Below are positions 13,201 to 24,370 of a DNA stretch of 64,000 bases, one piece after another; the stretch's first letter is position 1, and the number at the start of each line of letters is the position of its first letter. Below the pieces are notes generated by a model. That model did not search any database and was not told the DNA's origin. It saw nothing but the letters and a program-made list of their open reading frames with translations. The stretch is from Zonotrichia leucophrys gambelii (lineage: Eukaryota; Chordata; Aves; Passeriformes; Passerellidae): the NCBI RefSeq assembly GCF_028769735.1, contig NC_088172.1, positions 70,828,631 to 70,892,630 on the forward strand, in the 5' to 3' direction. Position numbers and translations under genes: made by a program.

Positions 13201-15820
13201 TGACCTTAAAATGGGTTGATATATGTCCACTTCCTATGATACTTTTCTCCTCATTCTCATTCATGCCTTTTGTGCAGCCCTGTAAACTGTAGCAAAAACA
13301 TTATCAGCTCAGAGTGCTTGTGGCACCCTGCCTGCAGTGATGCTCAGGTGCATTACAAGTGAGACTGGAGAGGAAACTTCTAAGAAATAAACCCAAATGT
13401 TTCTATGAAGTGTGTTCCCTCTATGTGGGGGTGGAGGTGATGTGTTCCTGTCTCCCTTGGTGGAGCCAAGCCCTGAGTTTATAGCATGTAACAGTGGGGG
13501 GCTAAAATATACAAATATTGTGTCTTCCTACACCTTCTCTGTTCTCCTGTCATCCATGGCTTATAGACAGAGCACTGCTTGGCCCCCTTCTCTGTCTCCA
13601 AAAGGCTTTATTTCTGTCCAGGGAAAAAGGGGCTAATAGGTCAAAAAATGTGGGGATGTATTTGGAAGAGTGAGCCCTGTAGTTCTTTCTGCAATTTTAC
13701 ACACTACTACCAACCAGTGCATAGTAACAAATACCAACAGGGACTTCTCTGTGTCCCCTTCAGTCCAAATGCTAAGTACTAAAAACAGATGCTAATTGTA
13801 TGGTTCCAGAAAAAAAGAAAAAGAGCATGCTGGGGTGACTCAGGACATATTCCCACTGTTGTGCAAGGACAAATAGCATTTTGATATGTGGAGATTTGTC
13901 TGTGGTTAACTGTGGCTTGTTGGGGGGTAGAAGAGGGGTATGCATGTGTATGCAAAAACTCACAAGCACCACCCTGAACTATTTTAAGTCTTGGAGATGA
14001 AACTGGTGATTATCTTCTAAGCTGTTAGCAAATGGCTATTCAGTGCCATAGTGGGACAAAGTGAACTCAGTGACAAATAAAGAACGGGATAATAAACAGA
14101 ATTTTATGCGTCTCCTTTGAAGCATAAAACTTGCTGCAAATTACATATCATTAAACAAAGGCATAAAAACTTATTGGAAAACAGAGGGTGGCAACACTTC
14201 AACAAAAATGTAAATGTGACTCTGATGCATATATTTTTACCTGAGGGAAATCAATGCCTGTGAAAATACTCAAGACAAAAATGCTTATGAAAATGAAAAC
14301 ATTCAAGGCAAGAATTTATAACCCTACGATTTTATTTTTTTATTGCATTCTCAAATTTCCAGCCAAGTGATAGGAATGCATTGCTCTGGATTGCAGTCAC
14401 CCTTCTTTCAGCACTTGACTGTAAGCTCTGCCAAGGAACATAGTATAACATTTTACACCTCAGGTTAGACACTTTGTTTGTAATTAGGCATCTAAATAGC
14501 TAGCATCATTATCTTAGCGAATAAACACATGAACAGAAAAGTTCTTTAGAAGAGTTAACTGAAATTGCTAATTTAGGTGACTTGCAAGTACAAAAGCAGG
14601 ACAATGGTGTCAAGGGCACCTTCAGTTCCCTTAGTTGGAGGAATCATTACATGACATTTTATGTTGCAGCTGGTTTTTGTCACTGTAAAACTCCATGTGC
14701 TGGAGTCAAGTTATTATTATGAAATATTTTTTGGCACTCTACTGTGACTACACCCCAAAAAGACCTGCAGCATACTTTGGTTCTAAGCAGTTAGCTTCCC
14801 AAACCATTTGAAGTGCTTCCTTGAATGTTTGAATAACAAAATCTCTCATAGAAGAGTTCCTTGGTACCATCCTTCTTTGTCTCATCTGATCTAAATTCTG
14901 TCTTTAGGGCCACCCTTTGGACAGATATAATTCTTTCTATATGCTCTAATCTGCTAATAGGTTTGTTTATACAGACCGTAGATGGTTAACAAGAAGGAAA
15001 GCTATTTTTATAGCCATTAAAAATTAAAATCATGCTCCTGACATCACTTTACAAACTAAGCCTTCAGGTTATGAGGTCTCATTTCTTGCAATGAAATGTC
15101 AGGTTTATTCCTAGACATTATGCTGCTCTCCAATTCTAACCTCCAAAATCCTTCATTACAATCTCCAGACCAGTCAGGACTCTGCTGTCAGGTTGAAGCC
15201 TAGAGTGAAAGAGGAGCAGCAGGGTATAGTGGAGGCAGCCCTCTGGAATTGTACAAGTGAAGAACCTGATATTTGAAGAAACCAAGACTTGCTTCCAAAC
15301 TTCTAGCAATTTTATGGCAATTTCAGGCACAGAATCATCTGTGGCATTCCACTGTGCTTAAGGCAGGCTGGGTACTCTGCTTGTCAGATCCTCTAGATTT
15401 GGGGCAACATCTGTATTGTCCTGCTATTTTAAAGTTCCAGATGCTGTTAGGCTGATACCTGTGAATGTGAGCTTTTGTTAAAGAAGAAAATAGTAATTGA
15501 AAAGCAAGTCTTCAATATGATGAGAAGATATTGAACTGCAAATGTTAAATGACCTCAAACCAGAAGGAAGCAAAGTCAATACTTCTGGTTTACTTAGAAC
15601 TAAAATTTTTAATCAAACTTTTGGTGGATGCCCAGAAATGGTCTCAGTTTCAACAAGTTGTTTGGCTTTCACTGCACGTTCTGCCACTGGAACACAGTGT
15701 CCAACCTCGCTTCTCTTACCAGTGCCACTGTGAGCTTATGTTTACACTGGCTGCACCATGGCTCATTTTTGTGGTTCTTTCCCTCCTTCTTGCCAAATAC
15801 TTAGGTTTCCCCTGCCAGAA
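1288..15820. other. Intergenic DNA with no recognised gene
   Basis: AT-rich sequence with only short scattered open frames on both strands, none with a family match or convincing splice-site context. An A run at 9962-9974 is not preceded by anything recognisable as a processed gene copy. A phrase near 14409-14440 (ACTGTAAGCTCTGCC) resembles the 3' end of ancient L2/MIR repeats, but it is too short to annotate. A small nested inverted repeat lies at 7943-7981. Regulatory elements could be present but cannot be recognised by eye from one genome. Confidence 0.5.
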
Positions 15821-15821
15821 A

Positions 15822-15962
15822 TAAGAAGATGGGGTGAATGAAGGGTTATGGGGTGAGTGAAAAGCAAAGATGGGGTGTGTGATGACAAAGGGAGCAGAAC
15901 TGGGAAGTTCTGGGGAAGAAGTGGGGAGAAATGGAGAAGAGGAGGAAGCTGAGATATTGGGA
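15822..15962 (+). repeat. Purine-rich tract with degenerate short tandem repeats
   Basis: About 140 bases on this strand are overwhelmingly A and G. Its left part has three loosely spaced copies of a motif like GATGGGGTGNNTGA, suggesting a decayed tandem repeat. The complementary strand gives the proline- and serine-rich open frame seen there, which is a composition effect and not evidence of a protein. Flanks are ordinary intergenic sequence. Confidence 0.5.
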
Positions 15963-16301
15963 ACGCATGTAAGACTCAAATAGGATGTGTCATTGAACCT
16001 CCAGCACTTCCAAGACAGAGCTCTAAACAACTTTATTTTTGTCTGGTTACTATAAACCAATAAACAGGAAATGTGTTATAGTAATAAACAAAGGACAGGA
16101 AAAAGGAAACACCACTAATCAAACAGGAACACAGCCTGGGAACATGAAAAAGGAACAAACAAGAGTTATGTTTTGCCCAATTCCCACTCAGGATTGAGAA
16201 CAGTAATGAGTATGACAAAACACAGGACAAAGAAGAGGCACTTATGGCAGGACAGAAACGAAAACCAACATTCTTAGAGACATTTTGGGCCTTGTTTCCT
16301 G

Positions 16302-16518
16302 CCATAAAATAGGATGGGGGCTTTTGATGCAAACTCTAGCTGCTGTTCCACCTCTTACACTGGAAGTTTTAGAAGAGTATCTGTGTCCACGTATGAAACC
16401 GTAACTACCTCACCTCAGATCTGTCCCTTGTCTTTAGAGACAAATTTACATCAACAGAATAAAGCTATTTAGCATGAAAACATGTTCAATACTCCGCAGT
16501 CACCAGAGCTAGGCTCTG
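16302..16518 (+). repeat. 217-bp direct repeat, copy A
   Basis: This segment recurs at 18074-18290 in the same orientation with no gaps and about nine substitutions in 217 positions (roughly 96 percent identity), mostly transitions. Similarity stops abruptly at both ends. It contains AGAATAAAGC but lacks TG...CA termini, and no primer-binding site or polypurine tract lies next to the inner ends. The pair is therefore better described as a recent local duplication, or two copies of an unknown short repeat, than as retroviral LTRs. The copies start 1772 bases apart. Confidence 0.9.
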
Positions 16519-16600
16519 TTCATGCTGGGTGGAAAGTGAAAATATAATCTTTTTTCTTCACCTTTTACTGTTTATACATACATTTTATATATACATGTGG

Positions 16601-16621
16601 ATATATATATATATATATATA
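16601..16621. repeat. (AT)n microsatellite
   Basis: Ten uninterrupted AT units plus one A. It lies just downstream of direct-repeat copy A, inside the 1.55-kb spacer between the two copies. Confidence 0.95.
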
Positions 16622-17084
16622 AACATGCATTTCTTTGTGCAGGAACATCCTATTTCCAGCATTTCTGTTGTACTTCAGGGCTAGGGAGTATCCTTTCATG
16701 TATTCTCTGTTCTTTTTTTCATATGTTTGTTCTGTGCTTTAGCCACAAAAACCTCTTTAGAAAACAGACTGTTTCTGTGGAGAAACTTTAGTCAAAAATA
16801 AGTCCAAGTGTTCCTGTGGATGTTTTTCCATGAGGTTCATTCTGAAAACAAGACTACTTTCTTGGAAATATTCTGTTACAAATTGGATTGGAATATGATT
16901 CACTTAATTCCATGGGTTTATGTTCCACCTAAAACACACAGGTGAATAATGAAGAACCATTTGGATATACTTTCTGCAAGTAGGATATTCATAAATAGAA
17001 AGAAATAGAAAGCTCAAAGGAGGAAATGAGCTTCCAGTGGATAAAAGCTATCAGAATTTAAAACACGTGACTGTTCTTCAGTAA

Positions 17085-17555
17085 TGATCTAGATAACGAA
17101 GCAGACTGCACCATCAGCAAGTTTGTACAATACAAGGAGGAGTGGTTGATGCACCAGATGGTTTTGGTGTCATTCTGGGAGATTTGACATGCTGGAGAAA
17201 TCAGACAACAAGAAATTAAGGAAATTCTAAAAAAGAAAATGGAGATCCTAAGGTACTTAGGCCACAAGCAGTCACTGTGGTAGTACCCATTGAAAAGACA
17301 AGAAGCAATGGCCAGACACTAAAATATAAGAAATTCCATTTAAACATAAGAAAAAAATATTGCTGTAGGGGTGATCATACATTGGCACAGGTTTTTCAGA
17401 GTGGTTGTGGAGTCTCCATCTGTGGTGGTATTCAGAAAGTGACTGAGCAACCTACTTTAGCTGACCCTGCTTTGAGCAAAGGATGGGGTGGGCTTGGCCT
17501 TGATGATCATGAGAGGTCCCTCCCAGTGTTAACTACTTTGTGATGGTGTGAAATT
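17085..17555 (+). mobile_element. Old CR1 LINE fragment, 3' part
   Basis: The left half resembles the end of the CR1 reverse-transcriptase frame (the stretch reading GGAGTGGTTGATGCACCAGA is typical). The right half resembles the CR1 3' region: an 'agaagcaatggccagacac' phrase, a GTTGTGGAGTCTCCATC phrase, then a degenerate GACC...CCTGCTTTGAGCA and GAGGTCCCTCCCAG. It is sense-oriented, 5'-truncated, heavily substituted, and lacks a clear tail repeat, so it is much older than the CR1 copies near 36.5 and 38.7 kb. It lies wholly within the spacer between the two 217-bp repeats. Boundaries are approximate. Confidence 0.72.
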
Positions 17556-18073
17556 AAATAAAACCCACCACAACAATGGCAGGCTGAAGAAAAATGATTG
17601 TCAATTCACAGTTAAAGACAAGAAGGGGAGCACTTTGCAGAGCACCTCTGTCTGCCTCACTTCTGAAGATACCCAAAAAGCAAGGAGACACTGCTGAACA
17701 GTGCTCTGGAGGCACAGGTGAAATCAGAAGGGGCTAAGCAGCTGAAGGAGCACTCTGAGCCTTCCTCCACCAGACACTACAGATGGCTGAACCAGGAGGC
17801 AGTGGGTGAGGCAATTCATGGGCTCTGGAATGAGAAAAAGAAGTGCAGGTGGAGTCTCAGCAGGCTGTTTGGAGAGGGTTTACATGCTGGCAGAGTGGCT
17901 TTGGAGATATGGCTGGCTCCTACTGTGTGCCTCAGCCCTCTTACCTCTCCTGAATGAATACAGGGCTGTGTCCAGCCCAAATGGATGCTAAGCTGCCTGG
18001 GAACAGGCATGGATCTGGCGTGAGTGATTTCTCATTCAGCTCTGGTCATCACCTGCTTCTCTCACTTTTCATC
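17556..18073. other. Unrecognised spacer between CR1 fragment and repeat copy B
   Basis: About 520 bases, somewhat richer in G and C than the surroundings. It has a 79-residue open frame (17718-17957, plus strand) with no recognisable similarity. It may belong to the same duplicated or inserted unit as the flanking 217-bp repeats, but nothing in it identifies an element family. Confidence 0.4.
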
Positions 18074-18290
18074 CCATAAAATAGGATGGGGGCTTTGGAT
18101 GCAAACTCTAGCTGCCGTTCCACCTCTTACACTGGAAGTTTTAGAAGAGTATCTGTGTCCACGTATGAAACTGTAACTACCTCACCTCAGATCTGTCCTT
18201 TGTCTTTAGAGACAAATTTACATCAACAGAATAAAGCTATTTAGCGTGAAAATATGTTCAATACTCAGCAGTCACCAGAGATGGGCTCTG
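18074..18290 (+). repeat. 217-bp direct repeat, copy B
   Basis: Second copy of the segment at 16302-16518, same orientation and ungapped. The substitutions against copy A are mostly C/T or A/G changes. The base pairs immediately outside the two copies do not match each other, so the repeat ends are sharp. The short word TTCAT lies just inside the spacer at both of its ends, which may be a chance match or a trace of the event that created the arrangement. Confidence 0.9.
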
Positions 18291-21200
18291 GTGCCCAATT
18301 GGCTTCAGCTGATCATCCAATACCTACCAATCACAGCATAATTACTTAGATACTCCTCAAGCAGCTCTTTGGAAAGTACTACCCAACATAAGGATGGCAG
18401 AAGGATATGCTGAAGCATATCCATTTCCCTGGTCTCTTTTGGGTCCTAGTGCCAGAAAATAGTGCCTTGGAGGTCTGGAGAAAAGAGACTAACCAGGTCT
18501 GACACACACAACATTCATGACCTTCCCATGGGGTGGCTTAAAGATAGGAGTGACATAGCCCCCCATCAGAGACCAAGGTATTTGCAGCTTTAGCAGCAAG
18601 CTGTGCCTGTGGCTATGTTACTCCATCAGGGAGACACGTGTGCTTGCTTTGCTCATGGTCAGGATGAATGAATTGCTTCACTGCGGTGCCAGAAGCCTGA
18701 CTCTGACTGGTTGTGAGCAATTTTATAGATCTGCATCTTCCCTGCAAATGCCCCAGCTTCAGACATGCCTTTAACAAGCCTCAGAAGGTAATTTAGGTGT
18801 TCACTGCCGTCAGCTCATTTAAGTTGTCAAATGCAGACCCTGTTCATTAGGTTTTCTCACCTTTGCAGTCTCTGTTGTCTGGTTTTGCCCTCCCAATACA
18901 AGTAAAAGATTTGGCAGAGCAGCATGTGGGGAGAAATAAGAGGTTCAGAATGAACAGCCCTGCCTACATGTCAAATCATTTAATTAGGCTCAGTCAGACT
19001 GGGCAAATAAAATGTAATTAAACTGATTTCACTCAATTTGTGTATTAAAGGGACTCATCCCAGCTAAAATGGCAGCAACAGGAGAAACCACAAGTTTTGC
19101 CTACATGAAACCTTGCTTAGGTCATGAACAGAAATACCAAGTGTGGTGAGCAGGACATCTCTGACTCTGAGCACCCAAAATACTGCACAGGGTTCATCTT
19201 CAGAGCACATAAGGATATCAGCATGAATTACCAAATATGTCTGTGATTCAAAATGCTAGTAAATTATGATTCCCAGACATATGAGCCAGATCTACAGCTT
19301 TAATAAAGTGCCACATTTTTCTTCAGGTTTGAAACCATGCCTGATTCAGATAAAACTTCTGACACTCAATTTCTTTGTTGATCACAAATACGAAGGATTT
19401 TGGTGATAAGAGTTGAGCGCTCATACTGGCCAAGTGCACAGCAAGCAAGTCCTTTATGCAGTCCATTTCTTCTCAGTATTATTAGTAAAACTATATAAAG
19501 CATAATTGGTCTTTTATGTTCTTGGCTAGGCTCTCATTCTGCTGTCTGAATGAAAATAAAATTAAAAAACTCTAATGAAAAATTCCTGACAGATGTTTTG
19601 TGCCACTAAGCTGATACAGGTGCAATACACCATCTCACTAAAGCAAATTATTCTGGCTCTGAAAACTTGAGACATTTATTATTGAGTCCAAATTTAAAAA
19701 CCTTTAAAATTTGTGTTAGAAGTAGAAACCTGGGAGTAAAGCAAACCAAAGTCTGTTTAAGTTAGTTTTGGCAAAATTAGTAAAGAAAACAGAACAAAAT
19801 AAAATATGAACAAGGGAAGGGGAAACCCACAAACATAAAGGCACTTATAGTGTAATTTTTTCAAAGTAGATTTTCACCAAAAGTAGTGCATAAACTCAAA
19901 ACTTCATTAAAACATAAAGCCTGAAAGGGTTTAGTGGGTGAGGCTCTTGTTTATTACGTGTGACTGTGATGTCAGTCCAGGTGAAGGCTGTAATGAAAAC
20001 AATTCCAAGATTTTAGTCCAGTTTCTTTGAAGGTTAACCCAACATCACAAACACATCAAGTCATATAACACCCATGGGCCAGGCCAGGGCTCCCTCCATC
20101 CAGCTGGCCCTAAGACTGTATGCACAGTACATGTACTAACCTACAAATAGTTTGTGGGCCAGTGGCTTAGTAAACACTGGTTAAACTATTATCAGCAGCT
20201 TGGAAAATATGAATGGCCAATCTTTCCAGAAACACGCATCTGTCTTCAGCGTGAAAAATATCCTCCAGGTGTGAATGCCCTCAGTATTTGCAGAAACCTG
20301 AGAGCATCTCATTTGCAGTTTACTCCTGAGTGCTGTGCACACTCATGTCACACATGATGCAGAACATTCAAAAAGTAAAGCAAACAGCATCTTTTTAGGA
20401 AATATGCTGGAAACCGGAATGGACAAGGGGAAAGAAACGAACTCAGCTGAGACAGGAAACTCACCCACATACCAAAAACTTGACAAGATTTTTATGAGAT
20501 GCTTAAGAGAAACTCCTCTCAAGAGACCCATTATGGGCCTGACCCAGCCTCCAAAATCCAAATATTTCACAAACTTCTTTGCATAAGCCTGTTCCTAAAG
20601 AAGATAAAGGAGGGGGAAAGAAATTCCTGATTTCGATTTGGAAAAGAAGGAATATTTTCTTTCAAGAAAGAAAATTTGTGATATGCTACCTCTGTCTGTT
20701 GCTGCCCAGGGAAAAAAAATCGCTGTGGGGAAATTTTCTATTAACACTTCTCTAACTTCACCTGGGTAAAGGAATTGCTACAGGCCTTTTTTAAGGCTTG
20801 GCCACTGTGCACTGAGGGAACTGTCACACTCATGTACACACAAAAAGCTGCATTACCTTATTATGGTGTATGCACCAGAGCCTGAGCAATGCACCTACAT
20901 TAAACACAATTCTTTGCTAAGGAGGTCTTTATTCCAATGTTCCAGGAGGAAAACCAGTCTCTTGCAAAGCACGCATTTCAGATTTCTAACTCAGGCTGTC
21001 AGGGGTGGTGCTCTGTGTGCCCCCAGCAGGGGACACATAATCTCTCATGTCCTGCACTAACAGCACAGGGGATCCCTTGCTCCCATTCAGTACCTGGATG
21101 CCTTGTCAGACACTGTGTATAGAGTCCTTGGGTCTTCTGGAAGCTGAAATGCTGATTGTGAAGCCAGTGAAATGTGCTAGGAGACAGAGCAAAACTCTGG

Positions 21201-24200
21201 GGCACGTGAGACAACTCTGTTGGCTGCATGATTTACCTCTCAATACCCATCAGTATGGACCTTGTCCTCATGAGAGGTCCTAAAACCATGTCAGACTCTT
21301 TTCATGAGAAGAGGGTAGTGTTATTATTTATTCTATATATACTGAATGTGCCTTTTGGGAAAGGTGGGGGGCAGATTCTCATGTTTTACACAGGTTTCAC
21401 TTGTTAGATGAATCATGAGGAAACACCTCTGCCAGGAACACTGTGTGTCAGACCCTGTGAGAGCATGAACAGAAAATGCCTAGAGAAGCAGACCTGCAGG
21501 CAATGTAGATCTGCTAATAGCTTGTTTAAGAAGAGCTTAAACAGGTAACAGCATGGACATATCCACACGTCAGTGGTTATGACATGCTGAGAGGCAGTAA
21601 TTTGGCAGTCAGACAGCTCCATTGCCTCCCTAGGCAGGTATGTTGGAAAAGCTACTTGGAGATTTGAGGGCTGAATTCAGGTAGCTGAAGTGGCAGGTGG
21701 GTGCCTCAGCCCATCTGGGGTCTGATCCTCCCCTGGTTTGCTAAATACAGATTAGGAAACTGAAATTTTTCTGCATGACTGAAAGAGAAATTGTGCGGTT
21801 AGTAAAAAAAACCTAGACTGCAAGAAGTCTTCATGATTTCTGCAAGGAAGACCTTGCCACAAGCCCAGGCAGCTGTATCCCAGCACAGCCTTTAGAGACA
21901 GATTTATGGACCTCTGCCACTGCCCTCCATTGAGCATGAGCTCCCCAGTGCTTACACAGTAACATGGAGCACATTCAGGCTCCAGCTAGCCCTCAAATAT
22001 CCAACTCTAGATGTATTTTCCTGACCCATATTTCTCATCACTGTGGCAGTGTTTGGCTCTGGTTTGTAAAAGCCAGCACCAGAAGAAATCATGCATTATA
22101 TTTTTTTGTTCTGAATTTGTTGGATTATTTTCCATCTGTCAACACCAGACCCTCCTCCCCTGCAAAGCAGCAAGTTAGAAAGACTTCTGCTAAAAATTGC
22201 CACCTAAATAAGCTACCACTACATTCTGCTAACTAAGCATTTTTGCACAATGTATGAGGCACCCAGATTTGCCTGGAGGCTGGAACTGACTCAGATATTC
22301 TGGGTTTGCAGGCAAATGCTGCCTGCCTGGGCTGTGGTCCAGACCTGAGTACTAAGTCAGCCTTAGGCTGAAGTAGGCGACCACACGATGGTGCAGTGCC
22401 TTGGTTTGGGTACACCCAGATTCAGCAAGTCCAGGGATACAGAGTACAGGCCTACTAACCAATGCAGAGTAACACACATCCTGAGGTCTTCCATCATTCA
22501 GCATCTTTGTAAATGTACTGACCATTGGTAAGTTGTACAGACATCCCTTGGATTTTATTTAGAATTAGAAATTTTCATAGAATTAGATTAAGACTTAGGT
22601 TGATTAGGACATTCAAAGACTGAGTAAAAGGACATACATTTGAAAGCCAAATGCCATAGGTCATATGCTCACTTATTCCTCAAATCACCTTCTCTAGAAA
22701 CAAGTAGCAAACATATCTGCAGTTTTAAACCAAAGAAGAAATTAATGCTATTTTAAAATAATTTTTGATGATTTATGAACAAGAAGTGATGGCAGAATGG
22801 CACTTGCATCATGGCCAGCACAGCATATGAGGGGAAAGAAGAGATTGCTGAGCACAGCATAGTTCTACCTCAGAAGTTCTCTGAGTCTTGAGAGGGCCCC
22901 CAGAGCTCTCCTTCCTATAAAGCATTAATTAGTTTGCTGTTATTGTAAAGTATTTATATTTTTTAGCATCTAACAGCAGTTATGCATTTGCTTTTACACC
23001 TTTGTTGGAAACTTACTCTGCTGTTCTTAGACTGACCTATTGCTTTATTAGCCAATTCCAAAGAAATTGCTTTAGAAAAGAAAATATCTTTTTTGCAAGA
23101 TTATTTTTTAAGAGAAAACAAATGCCGTTTTAAAAATGTTCTCTATGTTTCTAACCTCATTTTTATGTTTCCTTCCTTCACACTAATTGCTCATTCCTGA
23201 CCAGTTTTGTTTCCCAGTATCCCATCTGAACATCATTACACTCTGGATGTATTCAATCACCTTTTTACCAACTCAGAAAGAGGGGCTAGTAACATACTAT
23301 TTTCTCTAGCTTACTTTCATTCAAAGAAAAATGTTACTATAGGGACACAGTATTTTTTTCTTTTTATATTCTGGCTATTGATGTTATCATCTGATATCCA
23401 TCAATGAAGCCTTTTATTCTGTATATGTCCATGTATAATTCAATTGTCTGGAGAATCGGTGTGAACTTTTACAAATAATTAAAACACGGTACAAGCTCCT
23501 TTATAAGTGATAGCAAGTGAAAGCCTTGTGCAATTAGAGTATCAGAGCAGGTTTGGTTTGGTTCCCAGATGTGCATATTCCACTTCTCCCATAACCCTCT
23601 GAAGATCACAGTTTGGCTCAGTATAACAAGTCTATTGAAAAACTCCCCTGTGACATCCATGTTAGCACAGAACTGCTTGGCTGCTAGAAGGATTCCAGAG
23701 TTTGAATGTTTTCCTGTTGGATGCTGGGCTGTGACATCACCTTGTCCCAAATCCTATTTTTCTGGTTTAAACTGCTCTGTTTTCCCATACTTACAGCAGT
23801 TTAAGCTCCTCTGGCAGCCTGTTAGGTCAGTGGAGAAATTTTTGACTCTTTCATCTGAAGCCTATCAAGAAAATGTTGGTCATGTAGCATGAAGGGAGGG
23901 CTTTATTTGCTGAAGTCTGCCTCTCAGGGGAAGTTTATTGGCATATTTGGAGAACTGAGGATGTTTTTGTAGTACAGAAGCCAAGCTGACCATGATAAGA
24001 CCCTGTGGGGTGGGACACCAGGGTATTTTCTTTGTTTAGTTAAACTCTCATATCTGTGAGTTACTTAAAATGCCAATTAGATTTTATTGAAGACTTGTGA
24101 TTCTATTTTCTCCAGAGGCCTATAAATATGAGGGTCATCTTAGTCTACGAACAACTCATATTCCAACACCAAGATCTAAAACAAACAAACAAAAAACTCC

Positions 24201-24270
24201 AAATTCTAACTAAGACAATAGCTGAGATCCTAAAGGCTTATAAATTAATAAGCTTTCCAGAATGAAGAGA
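18291..24270. other. Intergenic DNA with no recognised gene
   Basis: Ordinary AT-rich sequence. Open frames are short and overlap on both strands. No LINE tail, tandem array, RNA gene or strong paired splice sites were recognised. Confidence 0.5.
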
Positions 24271-24274
24271 GGGT

Positions 24275-24370
24275 GAAGTCTAGGAGAGTAAATGACTTCC
24301 CAAAACAATGTGCTAAGCAAGCCAAGGTGGGATCCAAGGCTTGCTGAAGGCACTGAAAGGACTCTTTTCA
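24275..24370 (+). mobile_element. MIR-like ancient SINE fragment
   Basis: The order of phrases 'gagagtaaatgacttcccaa', 'gctaagcaagccaagg', 'tgggatccaagg' and 'aggactctt' follows the conserved core of tRNA-derived MIR elements (a GAGGTTAAGTGACTTGCCCA-like block, then a GGGATTCAAACCCAGG-like block). It is strongly diverged, which is expected for such an old repeat in a bird. Boundaries and family are tentative. Confidence 0.4.

Noticed and set aside
14400..14500. L2/MIR 3' end suggested by ACTGTAAGCTCTGCC
   Set aside because: Only about 15 bases are convincing, too short for an element call.
16302..18290. LTR retrotransposon bounded by the 217-bp repeats
   Set aside because: No TG...CA ends, no tRNA primer-binding site after copy A, no polypurine tract before copy B, no target-site duplication outside, and no gag or pol similarity inside.
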